From contig JADHZB010001687.1 of assembly GCA_015657535.1 (NCBI GenBank), positions 1-64,000 on the forward strand: a stretch of DNA of 64,000 nt, written 5' to 3'. Below are positions 25,008 through 37,464 of this stretch, one piece after another. The position numbers and the translations under genes are program-made. Source of the DNA: Nephromyces sp. MM_2019 (Eukaryota; Apicomplexa; Aconoidasida; Nephromycida). Position 1 is the first letter of the stretch, and each line of letters begins with the position of its first letter. Under the pieces are notes generated by a model. The model was not told the origin of the DNA and ran no database searches. It saw only the letters and a program-made list of their open reading frames with translations.

Positions 25008-28000
25008 TATTATCGCCAGAGATCTGTACAACCTAGCAGGAAATTAATGAGAACTCGCTAGCAAAAATCTCTAGGAAATTGCATATCGCACGCTAGGGAT
25101 AGGTCTTTATGAATATAACAGGCCAAAAGTCCGAAAAAACACAATAGCTGGACCAGCATGGATACAGCAGGCACAAAGTACACACACACACGATGCAACT
25201 ACGATTAATTTTGATGAGGATAAAGAGAAAAGTGATGCAGGCAGAACTCTGTCTGTGAAGCACCCCACGGTGTGAACAAGTCAGCAGGCAGAACAAATTT
25301 AACTGTGGAGATCCTTGGATATATTTGAATCACAAGGGTGCTTTTCATCATGATAAATCTACAATTTGGAATGAGGACTTATCCAGAGCACTTTTTCTTG
25401 GGTAAATGCGGGATGTTTTAATAGCTTTTATACACAAGGTGGTACTCAAGGCGTAGGGATAGCAATTATTAGTTTTGCTTTAACGTACAAGACTCAGCAG
25501 AGCTTGGGGGTGTACAAGGTAAGGTCACGCTCCCGTTATGTATACATGCATTATACCATCGTTTCTGCACACTAGAAGAGTGTAGCGGGAATGCTTCGAC
25601 ACACGTGCTCATAGGGAAGAAACAAACACAAGATTAGATCTGTAAGGTACCAAAAAAAAACGGAAAATAGAGGCAAAACACTTACGGAACTATGTTTTAC
25701 GTGTTTTGGTGTATATCGTGTGATATCTCGTGTTATAGAGCAAAGGTGGCTGACAAGAGTCTACCAACTTTATTTCCCTTATTTTCTGGAAAAAAAGTGA
25801 ATCGACAGAGGAAGGCTAGAAGTTTAAACTGGGAAGAAGCGTGGATTAGCATGCTGCCTTCATCTTACGGTCTGTGCTTTCTCTTATGAAGGTGATTTCA
25901 TACATTCTTTTTTGAATATACAAACATGTTTCAAGATTTGCAGACGCCAATGTGTGCGCATCTACCTTTTAATAGGAGATAGCGACTTACCTCCAAGGAT
26001 TCGTCGTTTTCGAATGTTTGTGTGAAACCAAACTTATGCATGTGTTCTTTGCTATCAAGCGAAGGGGAGGAGCATGCTAGTCGCGAGTAAGCCACTTATG
26101 TATACCAGAAGGCGAACTAGCGGAAGCAAGCTTACCGAAGAACGCTAGCGAAAAAGCGACTAACACATTTCAGTGGAGGTGCCACATTATCTACATACTT
26201 ATATATATCTACCCCGTTCCCATTCCCGTGTGTGTGCATATGTAGGTGCGCCCCCCTCTCTTTTATGAAATGGCTCATATTACTATCATTCACATGCAGT
26301 GCAAACTAGAAGCGCTGTTTTAAATGACTTGAATTACTTCTGTTTCTCAGCGTAGCTCTATAAATATTATCACTATGTAGGGCGTTTCCATAAGCGCAAA
26401 CATACAAACTTTCATGCTGTTTTTATCTACGGGCAATCTCTCTCTTGTAAGTTATGTTTCAATTCAGTATGCATCGCTACACTTTATCGTGTGAGGGGCC
26501 TAGTTCCGTAACCGGGCGTGCACGTATTTGCGCTTTAAGTGCACGTGTGTGATGATTGCTATACATGCCCCGCTGCCATGGAAATACCAACCCAATTAGG
26601 GGAAGCTTCCCATGCTCACCACTTTTTATGAAAAGTAGCCAATCTCCTTGTAAGTATGAAAGGCCTTCTTAATTAAGGCGGCTTGAAACGTAGAGGAAAC
26701 TTGACTTTGTGGTAAGATTTTGAGACCAGGTTTTCAGAGTGTAAAAGGGTGTGAGGGGCGTTAAACTCTTTCTTAAAGTGGAATCTTTAATAGCATTGTC
26801 TTGGTATATATTGAAACATTGGTTGCAGCACTTTGACTCAACTCGTTGCTTTATCGCAGCTCAGACCATTAACTTGGCATAGTATTTAGAAGAATCTTCT
26901 GAAAATCTAACGAATTTAAGAGGATGCATGCAAGAGATTGGCTAATCAATAAGAATTCCTAAAAGGTTTATTTTACTTACTTGCAAGTTCCTTAAAAAAT
27001 GCCAATAAGGGATACTATATAATATATACTTTTAGGGAATACTCCTTCGAGGGGTCTCTACTGGAAGCAAGTTATCAATGCGGTGTATATTGGATCGTCG
27101 GAATGAAGGTGCTCCGCGCTAGTATTTGGATCAATACGTAGAAGCGAGTATACATATAGGAAGTTATTTTATGTATATCCAAATCGGCTAGAGGGCTGAG
27201 GTCCGCATCTTTATCCTAAACAAGAATTCCACTGGAATTTAGTATACATTAGCCAATCTAGAGTCGCTCGATATTATATCAAGGCCCTCTCGAAGTCGAA
27301 GACCTTCTATGACTTTGAGAAAAATCACCGCACCGCCAGTAGGGGACTGCCACCTTTTCTCCCTGCTCCATGAATCCTTCCTATTTTACTTTGAAGTACG
27401 GAGGCTTCGATTTTATAGCGCTGAAATGGGTGCGTGACCTTCGCAAGCACCCTATAATGGATATACACTAAGAATAGCTAGGACGTAGACACTAGGGAGT
27501 ACTAGGAGGATAAGAAGTCCAGATTTCTACCGCGCACAAGCCTTCTGTAACTAAACGGAACAGCAGCCTCAGTAAACTAGAGAGGAATATTGGGAAAATC
27601 ATGGTAAAAGGGGGGTAGCTATACTGGTATGATGGGAATAGGCACCCTGCCAAATGGCGGTAATTGGTACTCCTCCTGCGGGTGACCCTAGAAGATGCCC
27701 TTTAAGAAATATAAGATACTCTTACACACTAAACGCTTATGAGCTGAAGGGCTTCATACTAGCCCCATCCATGGGATGTACTTTGGTATAATATTGCATG
27801 GAATAATAGATTAAAAGCAGCGAGTTGAAGTTTCAACGCATTATTATAGTGGAAAGTATTTTGAAACTGAAACAGTCGGAAAAACTGTATAGCACGCAAA
27901 AAAGAGTAATAAAGGAAAAATAAAAAGCGTGACTCTAAACACGCAAGCAAAATTGCTGCCAAGGACGCCAGCAGACAAACTACCGCTTACATTCTGGGTA

Positions 28001-29992
28001 CACCACAGGTACACAAGCGTGCTTAAAAATGGTAGAGAAACTATGTTGAAAGTACAATTCTTAAGAGGTACCAGCTAATGTGCGGAGATACATGATACAT
28101 TTTTGAAAAACTGAAGAAAGTAAATCATGATTTACTAGAGGTGTAAGATTTTTTGTGTCCCTTACTCACGCTTATCTAAAGTATGCTGTGTGCTTAAATA
28201 TGTGGGATACCTTTTTTTTCCGTACATATGGGAGGACTGCCCTTTCTACCATTTTCACTCCGCAGCGAATTACATAATCAAAAGACTTACCTAAAGAATC
28301 TAAATTCTAATGGCTTTCAATTAGTCTGCGCACCGTGGCAGCTTGTTCAGATAAATGGGATCATGCTGGTACGCTAGAAATAATCTTTATGCTTATAGTT
28401 TTTGTTCATTTTGAAGTGCTACTAAAAGTAATGCTATTGAGAACTTCGCGTAATAAAAATTCATTATATCTAAATCGACATGATTACTTTATACACCTTA
28501 GGATAATAATTTGCTATGAAAGAATTCCGTTACTGCCAGCACAGCCGGAAGTATGGGGTTTTCTCGTTATCGCACACTTAGTGCCCAGCAGAAGCATGCA
28601 CACACTTCGCTCGAAGTCTAATGAGAAAAGTCGTTACACTCATGAAGTAGCAACGCAGACACATGCTTATCCTAAGCAAAGTGATCCATCAAAAGACATG
28701 AACGTAGAATGAAGGTAATTAGCAATCACATTTATCGCAAGTTAGAGTGAATGTAATTAGCAATCGTAGTGTTTTACATAAAAAAATCTAGTTATCCTTA
28801 TGGAACTGCTGTTATCCCTATGGAAATGCCATTATCCTTATAAACTATTCACATAACTAGAATTTATGCTACGGTAAGCTAGCAAATAACCTTAACCATG
28901 CTGTTACTTTTCACGGAATAATGTAATCTAAGAATGCTGAAGTTTCGCGATACCTTTTGCTTGAAAATCAGCGGCACTATGGAAGCTTCGGGCAAGACAC
29001 ATCACATCTCTTACTAAATTTACCCTAGGCTCTGACCAGCTGCGTTATCCATTGAAGACCTGGTGCTGACTAGCTTAGGTCTTGAATTCTTGGCAGATGT
29101 TAGATGCAATATTGCTATACCGTTAATATGAGTGCTGAACTACTCCTGGCTATCATTTTTCTTCAATTTAGCAGCGGCGAACATCTTTTTCTTGTTTTTG
29201 CTTTAGTGAATGCCCTTTTTCACGCCTTTCACCATAAAGAAAAACTCCTCCTAGGTATTTTTCTGATTCCTGCGTTTCTTTGAAAACTAGATCTTAATTT
29301 CTAGAATCATACACGTATACCTAGGAAAATATGTTTATGTACCTTAAAGAAGGTATGCAAATCAACAAGGATGCTATATTTGCCTCCCGCAGGAGCACCC
29401 AAAAGGTTACCGCAATTACGTTCGTGGCAAAACAGTAAAACTACAGAATTGATTTAAGCCTTTTACTGTTAATTTCATGTAGATCGGACATTTTCCTATT
29501 GCAAGTTGCTCGGGGTATCCACGATGGTAATACAAGCTTACTGTTAAATGTGTACCGGAAATATTCTATTGGCTGCCCCCATTTCAATAGTCATCAACTT
29601 TGTGGGAAAACTTAGGGGCCTAAAAATAAATCCACTGCAAGAGTAGGGATGTGGGCTTGAACGTCTTTCTTTTCGAAGAATCCATTGAAGCTTCCTGGTA
29701 TGTCATCATGCAAGGTGAAGGGCTGAGCATGGAATACAACACCATGAGAATGGCAATGCCATGAGCTTCAATTCATTCGGGATGTAGGTGTAAAGTGTTT
29801 AAAGTATCCAAGCAGGCAGGGAGTTACGAATCTGTAGATATTCCCACTACTGCTGGTAATGCGTGTACCTGACTCGCTCTAATTAATTATATATGCTTAA
29901 GTGACATCATAAAGCGGAGGCCCACGCATTCCTTCTACTACATTAAATCGTCCCCCACAGTGTACCTCCTGTAATTCCGTCGTCCCTGTATA
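25008..29992. other. Gene-poor stretch
   Basis: No gene recognised on either strand. At 28700-28860 there are small local duplications: AATGTAATTAGCAATC-like copies about 40 bases apart and three copies of a GTTATCCYTATGGAA-like unit. The open stretch at 28335-28712 has no ATG near its start and no recognisable motif. Confidence 0.4.
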
Positions 29993-31220
29993 ATGCTAGC
30001 GCGACAAACCTCCCCGGTGAGGATCTGCGTCCTTAAAGATGGAAGGTATCATATGCACACGACTATGGTCAACGGAAATGATGAATTTTTCGAAGAGTTT
30101 GATGCAAGGACTGGCCTCGTCGTTCATCGAATGACACGGCGAAGGACTCTGCTAGGAAAGATGAGCCCTTGGGAAATAGAGGTAGGAGATCTAGATGCTG
30201 GCAAGCCCAGCGTCGTACTTCAGAACCCATCATCGCACACATGCCCCAGTCACGAGGTTTTATACCCAAATTTCAATGACAACAGCAGAACTTCTTTGGG
30301 ACAAGATAAATCTCCTTTTGAGCAAAGCCAACTGCTTGATAACCTCGCCTTCGCCAAGGGGTACTCAGGACAGAATGCTGCACTCCTTATGAGAGAGTCT
30401 CCTTCATCACGAAAGCAAACACCTGTCATATCGAGGATAGATACGCCAGACCGATTTGAATGGAGAGTCAGAAACATCCCTCACGATCAGTTGGAAAATT
30501 TCAAGGTAAATATTCTCACGTCAAAGCAAGTGCTCGCTATTTCTACATTGAACAAGAAGTACTATAAGGAGCTGCGCATACCTGATTTGCACAGGCAAGG
30601 TATAAAATTTGATGCCTCAAGTTTCTCCAGCAAACATGGGAGGGGAACAATAATAATAAGCTACAAGAAACCTACGGAGGTAAGCAAGGAGTAAACGTAC
30701 GAAAGGAGCTGCACCATTAGCATAAGTACTACAGTTGAGCTTGAAATAGCAGTCATTTGTGGACACGGGTAATATTAGTAGTATCCTTAGATCGGTAATC
30801 GTAATAAGGTCAACAGCAGTCGCCGTAGATAGAACATGGGGTTTACTCGCAGTACTACAAGCAATGGGGATTTAGGCAATGCCACGGTAGATTTCAAGCT
30901 GCAACCGAATGCGCATCGCATAATATAAGTTGGTACATACTTACACGCAGAGCTGTAGGTCATAGCCTCCAGTTCATACTGCATAATCCGTCAATCATAC
31001 ACAAACACACTCGTGCCTGACAGATGCAAGAGATTTCAAGCTTATACCAGCAGAATACCCGCAATGCGTAAATTTTCGTAAGCTTCGCAGTGATGATCAT
31101 TATTCCCTACTCTTTTAGATTCAAAAAGCAGAAAAGGAACTTTTTCATGCCGCAGTAGAGGCACAGCTTCTGACAAGTGAGAAGTTGGACTCCCAAGGCA
31201 CTGATGCTAACCAAGGATAA
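29993..31220 (+). CDS. DPCD: DPCD family protein (motile-cilium associated)
   Basis: Two exons, 29993-30679 and 31119-31220 (TAA stop), joined in phase 0 by a GTAAGC donor and a CTCTTTTAG acceptor; 262 residues, against about 200 in human DPCD. The match runs the length of the family: an N-terminal block with LKDGRYHMH and EEFDARTG, then WEIEVGD, then FEWRVRNIP, STLNKKYYKELRIPDL and TIIISYKKP, ending with a short charged helix in exon 2. The middle (about residues 65-140) is longer than in animals. The DPCD family is linked to ciliary motility, with a CS-like fold proposed to work with R2TP/PIH co-chaperones in dynein-arm assembly; a role here is inferred from family. It converges on YKT6. 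Confidence 0.93.
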
Positions 31221-33520
31221 TCGAGGACAAGGATATACCAATCAGTGAATATTGAACTCGGTAAGAGGGTGAAGCTTGCAGTGTACTGTATCAAGTAACA
31301 CAAGGGGTGAAATGCGATTTTTAAGGGATTTGATAGCCAAGACAATTTTGCAAGAGCTTTCCATACCGATGGACAGCCAAAGGGGAGAGAATGAGCTTAG
31401 TGCATAGAACTCTATTCAAGGGAGCCAGGAGAAACAGCACAAGCACACACACAATTTGGGGAGGAAGCAAGAGAGAAAGCCGCACACACAAAAGTTGGGG
31501 ATTATAATATGGCGGCGATATATACTTCTTCAGCTATAATCGCGACTGCTTCCTTATGCTTCCCACATGCCAGGCAGATCACGTAGTGTCACTAATAAGG
31601 ACATCATTGACTGCAATGAAAAACTCGTTTACTGTGCGCATGCCAGATTTTTGCATGAGGTAGATAACTCATTCTAGACGGTAAAAACTAAACATAAAAA
31701 CATATTCCAAGAATTCCAGCATGCAAAAAGTACATAAACCTTCTAGATTAGCATGCTCCTTATTGTGAAGTAAATAAAGGCGGACGTCCATATTAGTATG
31801 TATCTTACTCTGAAATAGTGCATGGTATTAGAGCAACTAAGCAAGGAACCACCGAGAGCAAGATTCCAAACATGCACCTAAAAAAGCTGCAATTATCAAA
31901 ATGAATAATCAGCCCCAAAAATTATCCAGTAAGACACTTATAAGTCAAACAAATCATTATAAACACCAGACTACTGGAAAAAAAGTTTCACCCACCTTAA
32001 TAAATAACACCAACTCCCCCATCTGGCTTATTTTTATCAAGTTCTCCATATGGATTTGCATTAATTCATACAATCTCAGTTTCGTACATATGAATCAGTG
32101 AATATACCGAATCATACTCACGTTCATCATAAAAATCAATAATAACGCTATTTTCATGAAGCCTGTGAATCTCCTTGTATACACATTTGACATAGGGAGT
32201 ATAAGCTCATCGTCTAGCAGCTTCCCTGCTTCTTTCCCATTCGTGCAGGCAGATACTACCAGTTCATATTTTAAGTATACAACCATCCTTTCAGCGGCAA
32301 AAATTTAAGCCACAAAGGAAGTACGATAGGAATATTTGTCCAGGATTTTTCAGCCAGAACATACACACGAGTAACTACTATATACTGTTATCCTACATGG
32401 GACTTTTTCAAACCAAAAGTATGTTGATAAGCCCAAGTGCAGTTGTATACGCCGTGATAGATAAGGAGCAAGCCGGGTATATGCACAAAAAAAATCCTTC
32501 AATAGAGGCCTACGGAAGAGCCAGTTTGCGAGAAAAATAAGCGGCTCATGCACTTTAAGTGTCAGCAAACAAACTTTCCCAGAAAAAAATCCAGATCCAG
32601 CTTGGTGTGCATTTCAGCATGCTGCAAGATACAAGAGAAATGTGCAAACATTAGGGAAGCAGTAGTCAAAGATGGGGAAACTTTTAGAGAACAACGCGAA
32701 TCAAAAGGATGTGTCAGATGGAAAAAAAAATTTTAAATAAAAGAATCCAAAAGCGGAATAGAAAAGATTTGAGTATAGCGATATTGTTGATACAACGCCT
32801 TAATCAAAGCGAAAAAAACCGTAAAAATGCATTAAATGCTTTACAAAGTGCAGCAAAAAAAACGAAATCACATGCATCTGGGAAGAACCTCTATATCATA
32901 CACACAGAAAAAGCAGTATCTATCATTATATCACAAACCCCATAATAAAGGCCAATTCGGTGTAAAATACAGCCCTAAGTTCACATCCAAATAGACCAAA
33001 TCACACGAACAGCGACACCACATCCAAATCATAGCAATGACTGAAAAATTCTACTTTATATATAATAACTAATGGAAAAAATCTCATCATTTATTATTCT
33101 AAAAAAACAAAAAATAATCAAATTTAACAAGAATAAAACACCACCCGAGTATACTTAATTTATATGAAATTAAACATATTTTAAACATCAAACGTAACAA
33201 GCATGTTATAGGGTTTATGGCGTAGGGTTTGGGGTTCAGGTTTTCTCGAAAAAAAAACTCAAATAACTTGAGATTTTCCGCATATTTCTTTCTAATGATA
33301 AGCTAAATATGCTTACATCCAAAAGCTCAACAGTGGAACAGCACCAAGGCATGAAGCCTAACAAATTTCCAGCTCTTCAATGACAGAAGAGCAAAAAAAA
33401 TTTCATCACACATTTCACAGATTTGGTGTAATTAAGAAGATTCACTACACTTCAGAAGGGAGCTGCTTAACCTACCTAAGCAAGTAGTCTGAAGGTAACG
33501 GCTTCATCATCTTCTAGGAA
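31221..33520. other. Intergenic region between convergent DPCD and YKT6
   Basis: No gene recognised. The plus-strand frames at 31901-32101, 32548-32736 and 32709-32945 are Lys/Asn-rich and look like chance frames in AT-rich sequence. A telomere-like heptamer run lies at 33209-33243. Confidence 0.4.
33209..33243 (+). repeat. Interstitial telomere-like heptamers (TTTAGGG type)
   Basis: Five consecutive seven-base units in register: TAGGGTT, TATGGCG, TAGGGTT, TGGGGTT, CAGGTTT. Two are perfect for the TTTAGGG type and three are diverged. Confidence 0.6.
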
Positions 33521-36194
33521 CTAGTACATCTTGCAGCACTGATTATTTCTTTTCGCTTGTCGGTAGAATTGGTAAGAGCTCGATGAAATATCAGCACTTT
33601 TCTGCATCAATTCATCCAATTTCTCCCCTCTTTTGAGGATTTGATCAATGTTTTTCAACATAACGTCCTTAACCTATAGGGATTGAGAGTCAACGGTGTG
33701 TGTTGCTGTAATTAAGCATCGGGTGAGTTCCATTTAGACGTGTATTCTACTGCAAAGAGCGAAATCTTCTATGGAGTACACTGGACATATATAGTCCTCA
33801 TAATTTATCGTCGAAAGGTAGATTGGAAGGCTTAATGATCGAAAGGGGGGATGATGAGCAAGCAGTTCATAAAAACACGTAATACAAAAAGAATAGCCCG
33901 GGAGCTTCTCTTAATTAGGAGCTCCATAAAACAGAAAAACCTCGTTTCTTCCAGAGTAGATGTTCTTAAACAAGTTGAAAACGTATACATGCGAGTGGCG
34001 AAGTCATTAATTCTGGACAACGCAGCTTTACAAAGCCGCACACACAAAGAAATACTCCTTCGATTAGAATAATATCTAGGCAAGAAATTGTTGCGAGAAA
34101 GAAGGACTAATAAGCTGCGCATCTGCAAACTAAAATTTAATGAATTTCTAGGCGAAAATTCATGGAATTTTTTAGATTGAAAATTACCCTAGGAAATCAG
34201 GCAAGCTTCATCCAGCACAATCAAGTTATACACTAGAGCGAAGCTTCAGAGCAAAGACACACGTTCGAGCTTGACCGTACATACACAAACTTGATCTCTA
34301 CCGAACACACACACTCGATCTCTACCAAAAACACACATACAAACTCAAACTCTACCGAACACACACAAACAAACTCGAACCCTACTGCACCCAAACACAC
34401 AAATTCTGCAGCACAGATACACTAATTGAATGAAAATCTTAAAAAGATATCAACACTGTCTTCTTCCTATTTTTCCAGTATAAAGAATGCACATGCACAG
34501 TAGATCCCTTACCTCATTTAGATCCTTTTGAACTTTTAGGATTTTATCAGCCTCTACAGGGTTCTGATAGGTATTCAAAAGCTCATTACCAGCTCGAAAC
34601 ACTTCAGACTCGGGTTTATCAGTAATACAATTCTTCCAATCCAGCTCTGAATGTGACTATAAAAGGAAACAAAAGCAGCAGAAAATTGGAGAATTTGCGT
34701 ATAAAAAAAAGTGAGGAAAATCGCATGAAGAAGGAAATGCGTCAAAATAAAAGATCTATACAATCACACAAAAACAACAGATAAAACCATGAACCTTCAA
34801 ACACCCAAAAACCAAAAGGAGAAGCAATGGGCGAAAAAAAAGAGAAATTGCGAATTTGCAAGCAGAGAACTGAAGAGCTTACAAACCTCGTGTGTGCGTA
34901 TATGCAGTCAAAATGATTGCCATTTTGAGCAACTATTAGAAAAAAGGCAGCGAAAAACATCATTTCTTCAAACTATAATCTACAAATGCAACCTAAATCT
35001 AGCCCATTTCACCATATTCATCACTACTGCAGAATAAAATCTACAAAACGACGCCAAAACTTCATGTTTTGTCGAACCTCTATATAGACCCTGATAATTT
35101 CCGACACACACGCAAAGGCTACTCTCATTGGGTAATCAATGCTGGTGACAGCAGTAGCACAGATACCACTTGTATGGGCGTAAGAATGGCAACGTCCCAT
35201 TTTTTCTTCAAACTCAACCACTTCCCTCCCACCCAATGCTGTCCTTGAAGCAATCAGCCTGATTGAGGATGTCTCATGCAAAGAGTTTAATTATCAGCAG
35301 CAAAATCTTGCGTGAACTTGAAAATCGTGATTTTATTGGTATTTCTTTATATTAGCTAGCAAGAAGGTAACAGCTATGAAAAGTGATGATTTGTTACTGA
35401 AAAGGTGGCTCTCAAAGAGGAAGTATACGCAGTGCATACAAATATATTCTGAGTGTACATACACATCCTTTTCAGCTTCGCATTTAAATATTTCGTAACA
35501 TCAAAAAAATAAAATTTGCCAGCAATTCTTCGTGTGAATGCCATTTCACACACACAACAATAATATCTCTTCAATACTAGCTTTTTCCCAGCTTGAAGCA
35601 AAAAACTTAGCTGCTTAACACTGTGCATGACTCGAATCATATATAGAGGCTGAAAGATTGAAAATCATATGGCAGCCTCAGTTTATCCCAAAATTCTCAG
35701 CATAACGCAGGTTTAGAAGGAAACAGAGAAGCTCTACACACAGACCAGCCAAGACACCTAAGCTGGCAACAAAATCTAACATATAAATCGCGAATAACTT
35801 CAAAAATTGAGAATTTCAAGATGACTCTTCAGAACATCAATTCCTAATTTAAACATAGCATTTGATAACACTTCTTTTACAGCACCATTTTCTTCAAAGC
35901 CACTCTGTTTCATGCTCAAAAACTAAAGAAAAATATATAATTCCAGCCCAAGAAATACCTTGAATTGAATACGATATGCTCTTTGATGGACTGCCTATAA
36001 AGGAAAGGAAACGTCGAAAGGTGGAAGCACGTAGCCAATTGAATCGGGTTTGATGCGTTCCAGCGATACAAGATGACGCTATACATAGCAATTCCATGCT
36101 GGGCATTAGAGGGTGAAGAAACGGGTGGAGTAGAGGTGGAAGCAGGCTGTTGAGAGGAAGAGCTCCCATTAAAGTATGAAAAGAAGCTCGCCAT
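33521..36194 (-). CDS. YKT6: YKT6-type R-SNARE (longin domain, prenylated C-terminus)
   Basis: Four exons: 36194-35959, 35258-35078, 34656-34513, 33673-33521 (TAG stop), all in phase, 237 residues. YKT6 is a v-SNARE of ER, Golgi, vacuole and autophagosome fusion that cycles between cytosol and membranes by lipid modification. Seen: a longin domain (MYSVILYRW...STFPFLYRQSIKEHIVFNS, then CHSYAH and DYPMRVAF), the YQNPVEADKI linker, and an R-SNARE helix with the zero-layer Arg in ILKRGEKLDEL. The end is NNQCCKMY, the double cysteine used for palmitoyl and prenyl attachment. The first ATG adds 36 Ser/Pro-rich residues before MYSV; an internal ATG at 36086 would give 201 residues, close to the family's usual 198. 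The ATG at 36194 lies six bases after a TCTTCAG, perhaps the acceptor of a leader intron. Confidence 0.95.
33851..34072 (+). CDS. Small ORF nested antisense in a YKT6 intron (doubtful)
   Basis: A 73-residue ATG-to-stop frame on the strand opposite YKT6, within its last intron. The predicted peptide is helical and charged, with spacing such as ARELLLIRSSIKQKN and RVDVLKQVENVYMRVAKSL. It faintly resembles the core helices of ESCRT-III proteins, but it is too short and too weakly similar to name. It could be a chance frame or a remnant exon. Confidence 0.25.
   Translation: MMSKQFIKTRNTKRIARELLLIRSSIKQKNLVSSRVDVLKQVENVYMRVAKSLILDNAALQSRTHKEILLRLE
34255..34395. repeat. Intronic minisatellite in YKT6
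   Basis: Four to five imperfect copies of a unit of about 30 bases containing CTCTACCGAACACACACA lie in the intron between exons 34656-34513 and 33673-33521 of YKT6. In the transcript it reads as TGTG runs plus GGTAGAG. Confidence 0.7.
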
Positions 36195-36426
36195 GGCAGT
36201 CTGAAGAGACAATACACACGGGAGCAAGAATTAGCTTTGTAATATAGCCACTGCTCTATCTTCATTAAAAAAAAGACGATTTCCAGAGGGAATAATGCCC
36301 GGAACTCTTGAGGATTTAAAATTCTCCAAAAAATCCGTTTCTAGAGAGTTCTACAATTTGTCCCAAGATATTGTATATGCAAAAAAAACAATTTGATAGA
36401 ACTCCTAGCTTAAAAGTATGATTTAC

Positions 36427-37235
36427 CCTGCTTCAATATATATAGGCATATACAACCCATTCTTAGTTACGCTGCCAAAAATGAGCCACGGCAAACTCCA
36501 AATAGTGTCGGGCACTGCCATCCACAAATCACTATAATGTGAAGCAGTTTTGTGCCTTAACTTATCATCATCTTCATCATTTTTATCATCTTCAGCTTTC
36601 TCTTTATCATCTTCATCTTCATCGTTATCTTTGTAATCTTTATCTTCATTATTTTTAGCATCTTCATCTTCAACTTCGTCTTTATCATCTTCATCCTACA
36701 CATTTCGTCACTAAAATTCCCTCAAATTATAGCAGCAGATTCTACCTCTCTAATCAAAGGGTGCATCATATATGAGAATAGCAACTTTTTCACTGCTTTA
36801 TCTTTGTTTTTTCCTTCAATTAACCCCTGAACTTTTCCAAAATTAAATTTTCATCAAATTTCTTATCATCATACTGAAAACATACATCTAGTCGTTTCGG
36901 TAGAGCATCTTCGACAAATATACGCAGGGAAACATAGGAAAACCTGCATACCATCAGAGGAACACAAACACGCACACACTCCCACACAAACACATACACG
37001 CTGACACACATACATTCACACACACAACACACTCCCACACACAACACACACAGTTACACACACATTCCCACACACTCCCCCACACACACACACAGATACA
37101 TATCAAAAAATAATCCCATCGTCTCATACAAAAAAACGTATTTTCTGCATCAGATAGTAAAATTATACTCTCTATTCACCTGTATTCAAAGTATTGGCCT
37201 AGAGCACATAGAAGAGGCCGAATCTTCAACAATGG
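36427..37235 (-). CDS. Unrecognised gene with Asp/Glu-rich insert (partial, ends unresolved)
   Basis: Four exons join in phase by GT-AG: 37235-37180, 36943-36886, 36826-36746, 36695-36427. They give a continuous stretch of about 155 residues: a hydrophobic/aromatic part (LLCALGQYFEYRFSYVSL, then FVEDALPKRLD), a basic helix (EGKNKDKAVKKLLFSYMMHP), an acidic run of about 45 residues made mostly of D, E, K and N, and then a Trp/Pro-rich segment (SDLWMAVPDTIWSLPWLIFG). I do not recognise the family. The acidic run is coded by a GATGAA-type repeat. An alternative is retention of the 59-base intron 36885-36827. A 10-base terminal exon at 36350-36341 would keep the frame but is weak. The start codon was not found. 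It lies head to tail with YKT6, with only about 150-230 bases between them. Confidence 0.5.
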
Positions 37236-37464
37236 CTATAACCCAATCTACACAGTGCCTAGTGGGGGCGGTATGAACACATTCCTCCTCTTTTTGTAGG
37301 AGCACGTTAAGATGCTATATCATCCGTATTTGCCTCTGACCCTGTGTGTGTTACAATTTAGAGAGCATGTTAATACGCGCTAGCGAATTTTAGTAGGAGA
37401 AACCGAAAGTGCTTGTTGCAGTGTGTGTTGGTGTAGATGAAATTTGCACTGAGGATGGGGTAGA

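Noticed and set aside
29700..31220. A CRISPR array, operon, phage or integron anywhere in the window
   Set aside because: No spaced identical repeats, no prokaryotic gene spacing, and introns and tRNA features are eukaryotic.
36227..36342. Open stretch after TTGTAG reading NSLETDFLENFKSSR and ending in a stop, as last exon of the unknown gene
   Set aside because: The preceding exon ends in phase 2, and this acceptor would then read a stop after three codons; the longer reading needs phase 0.
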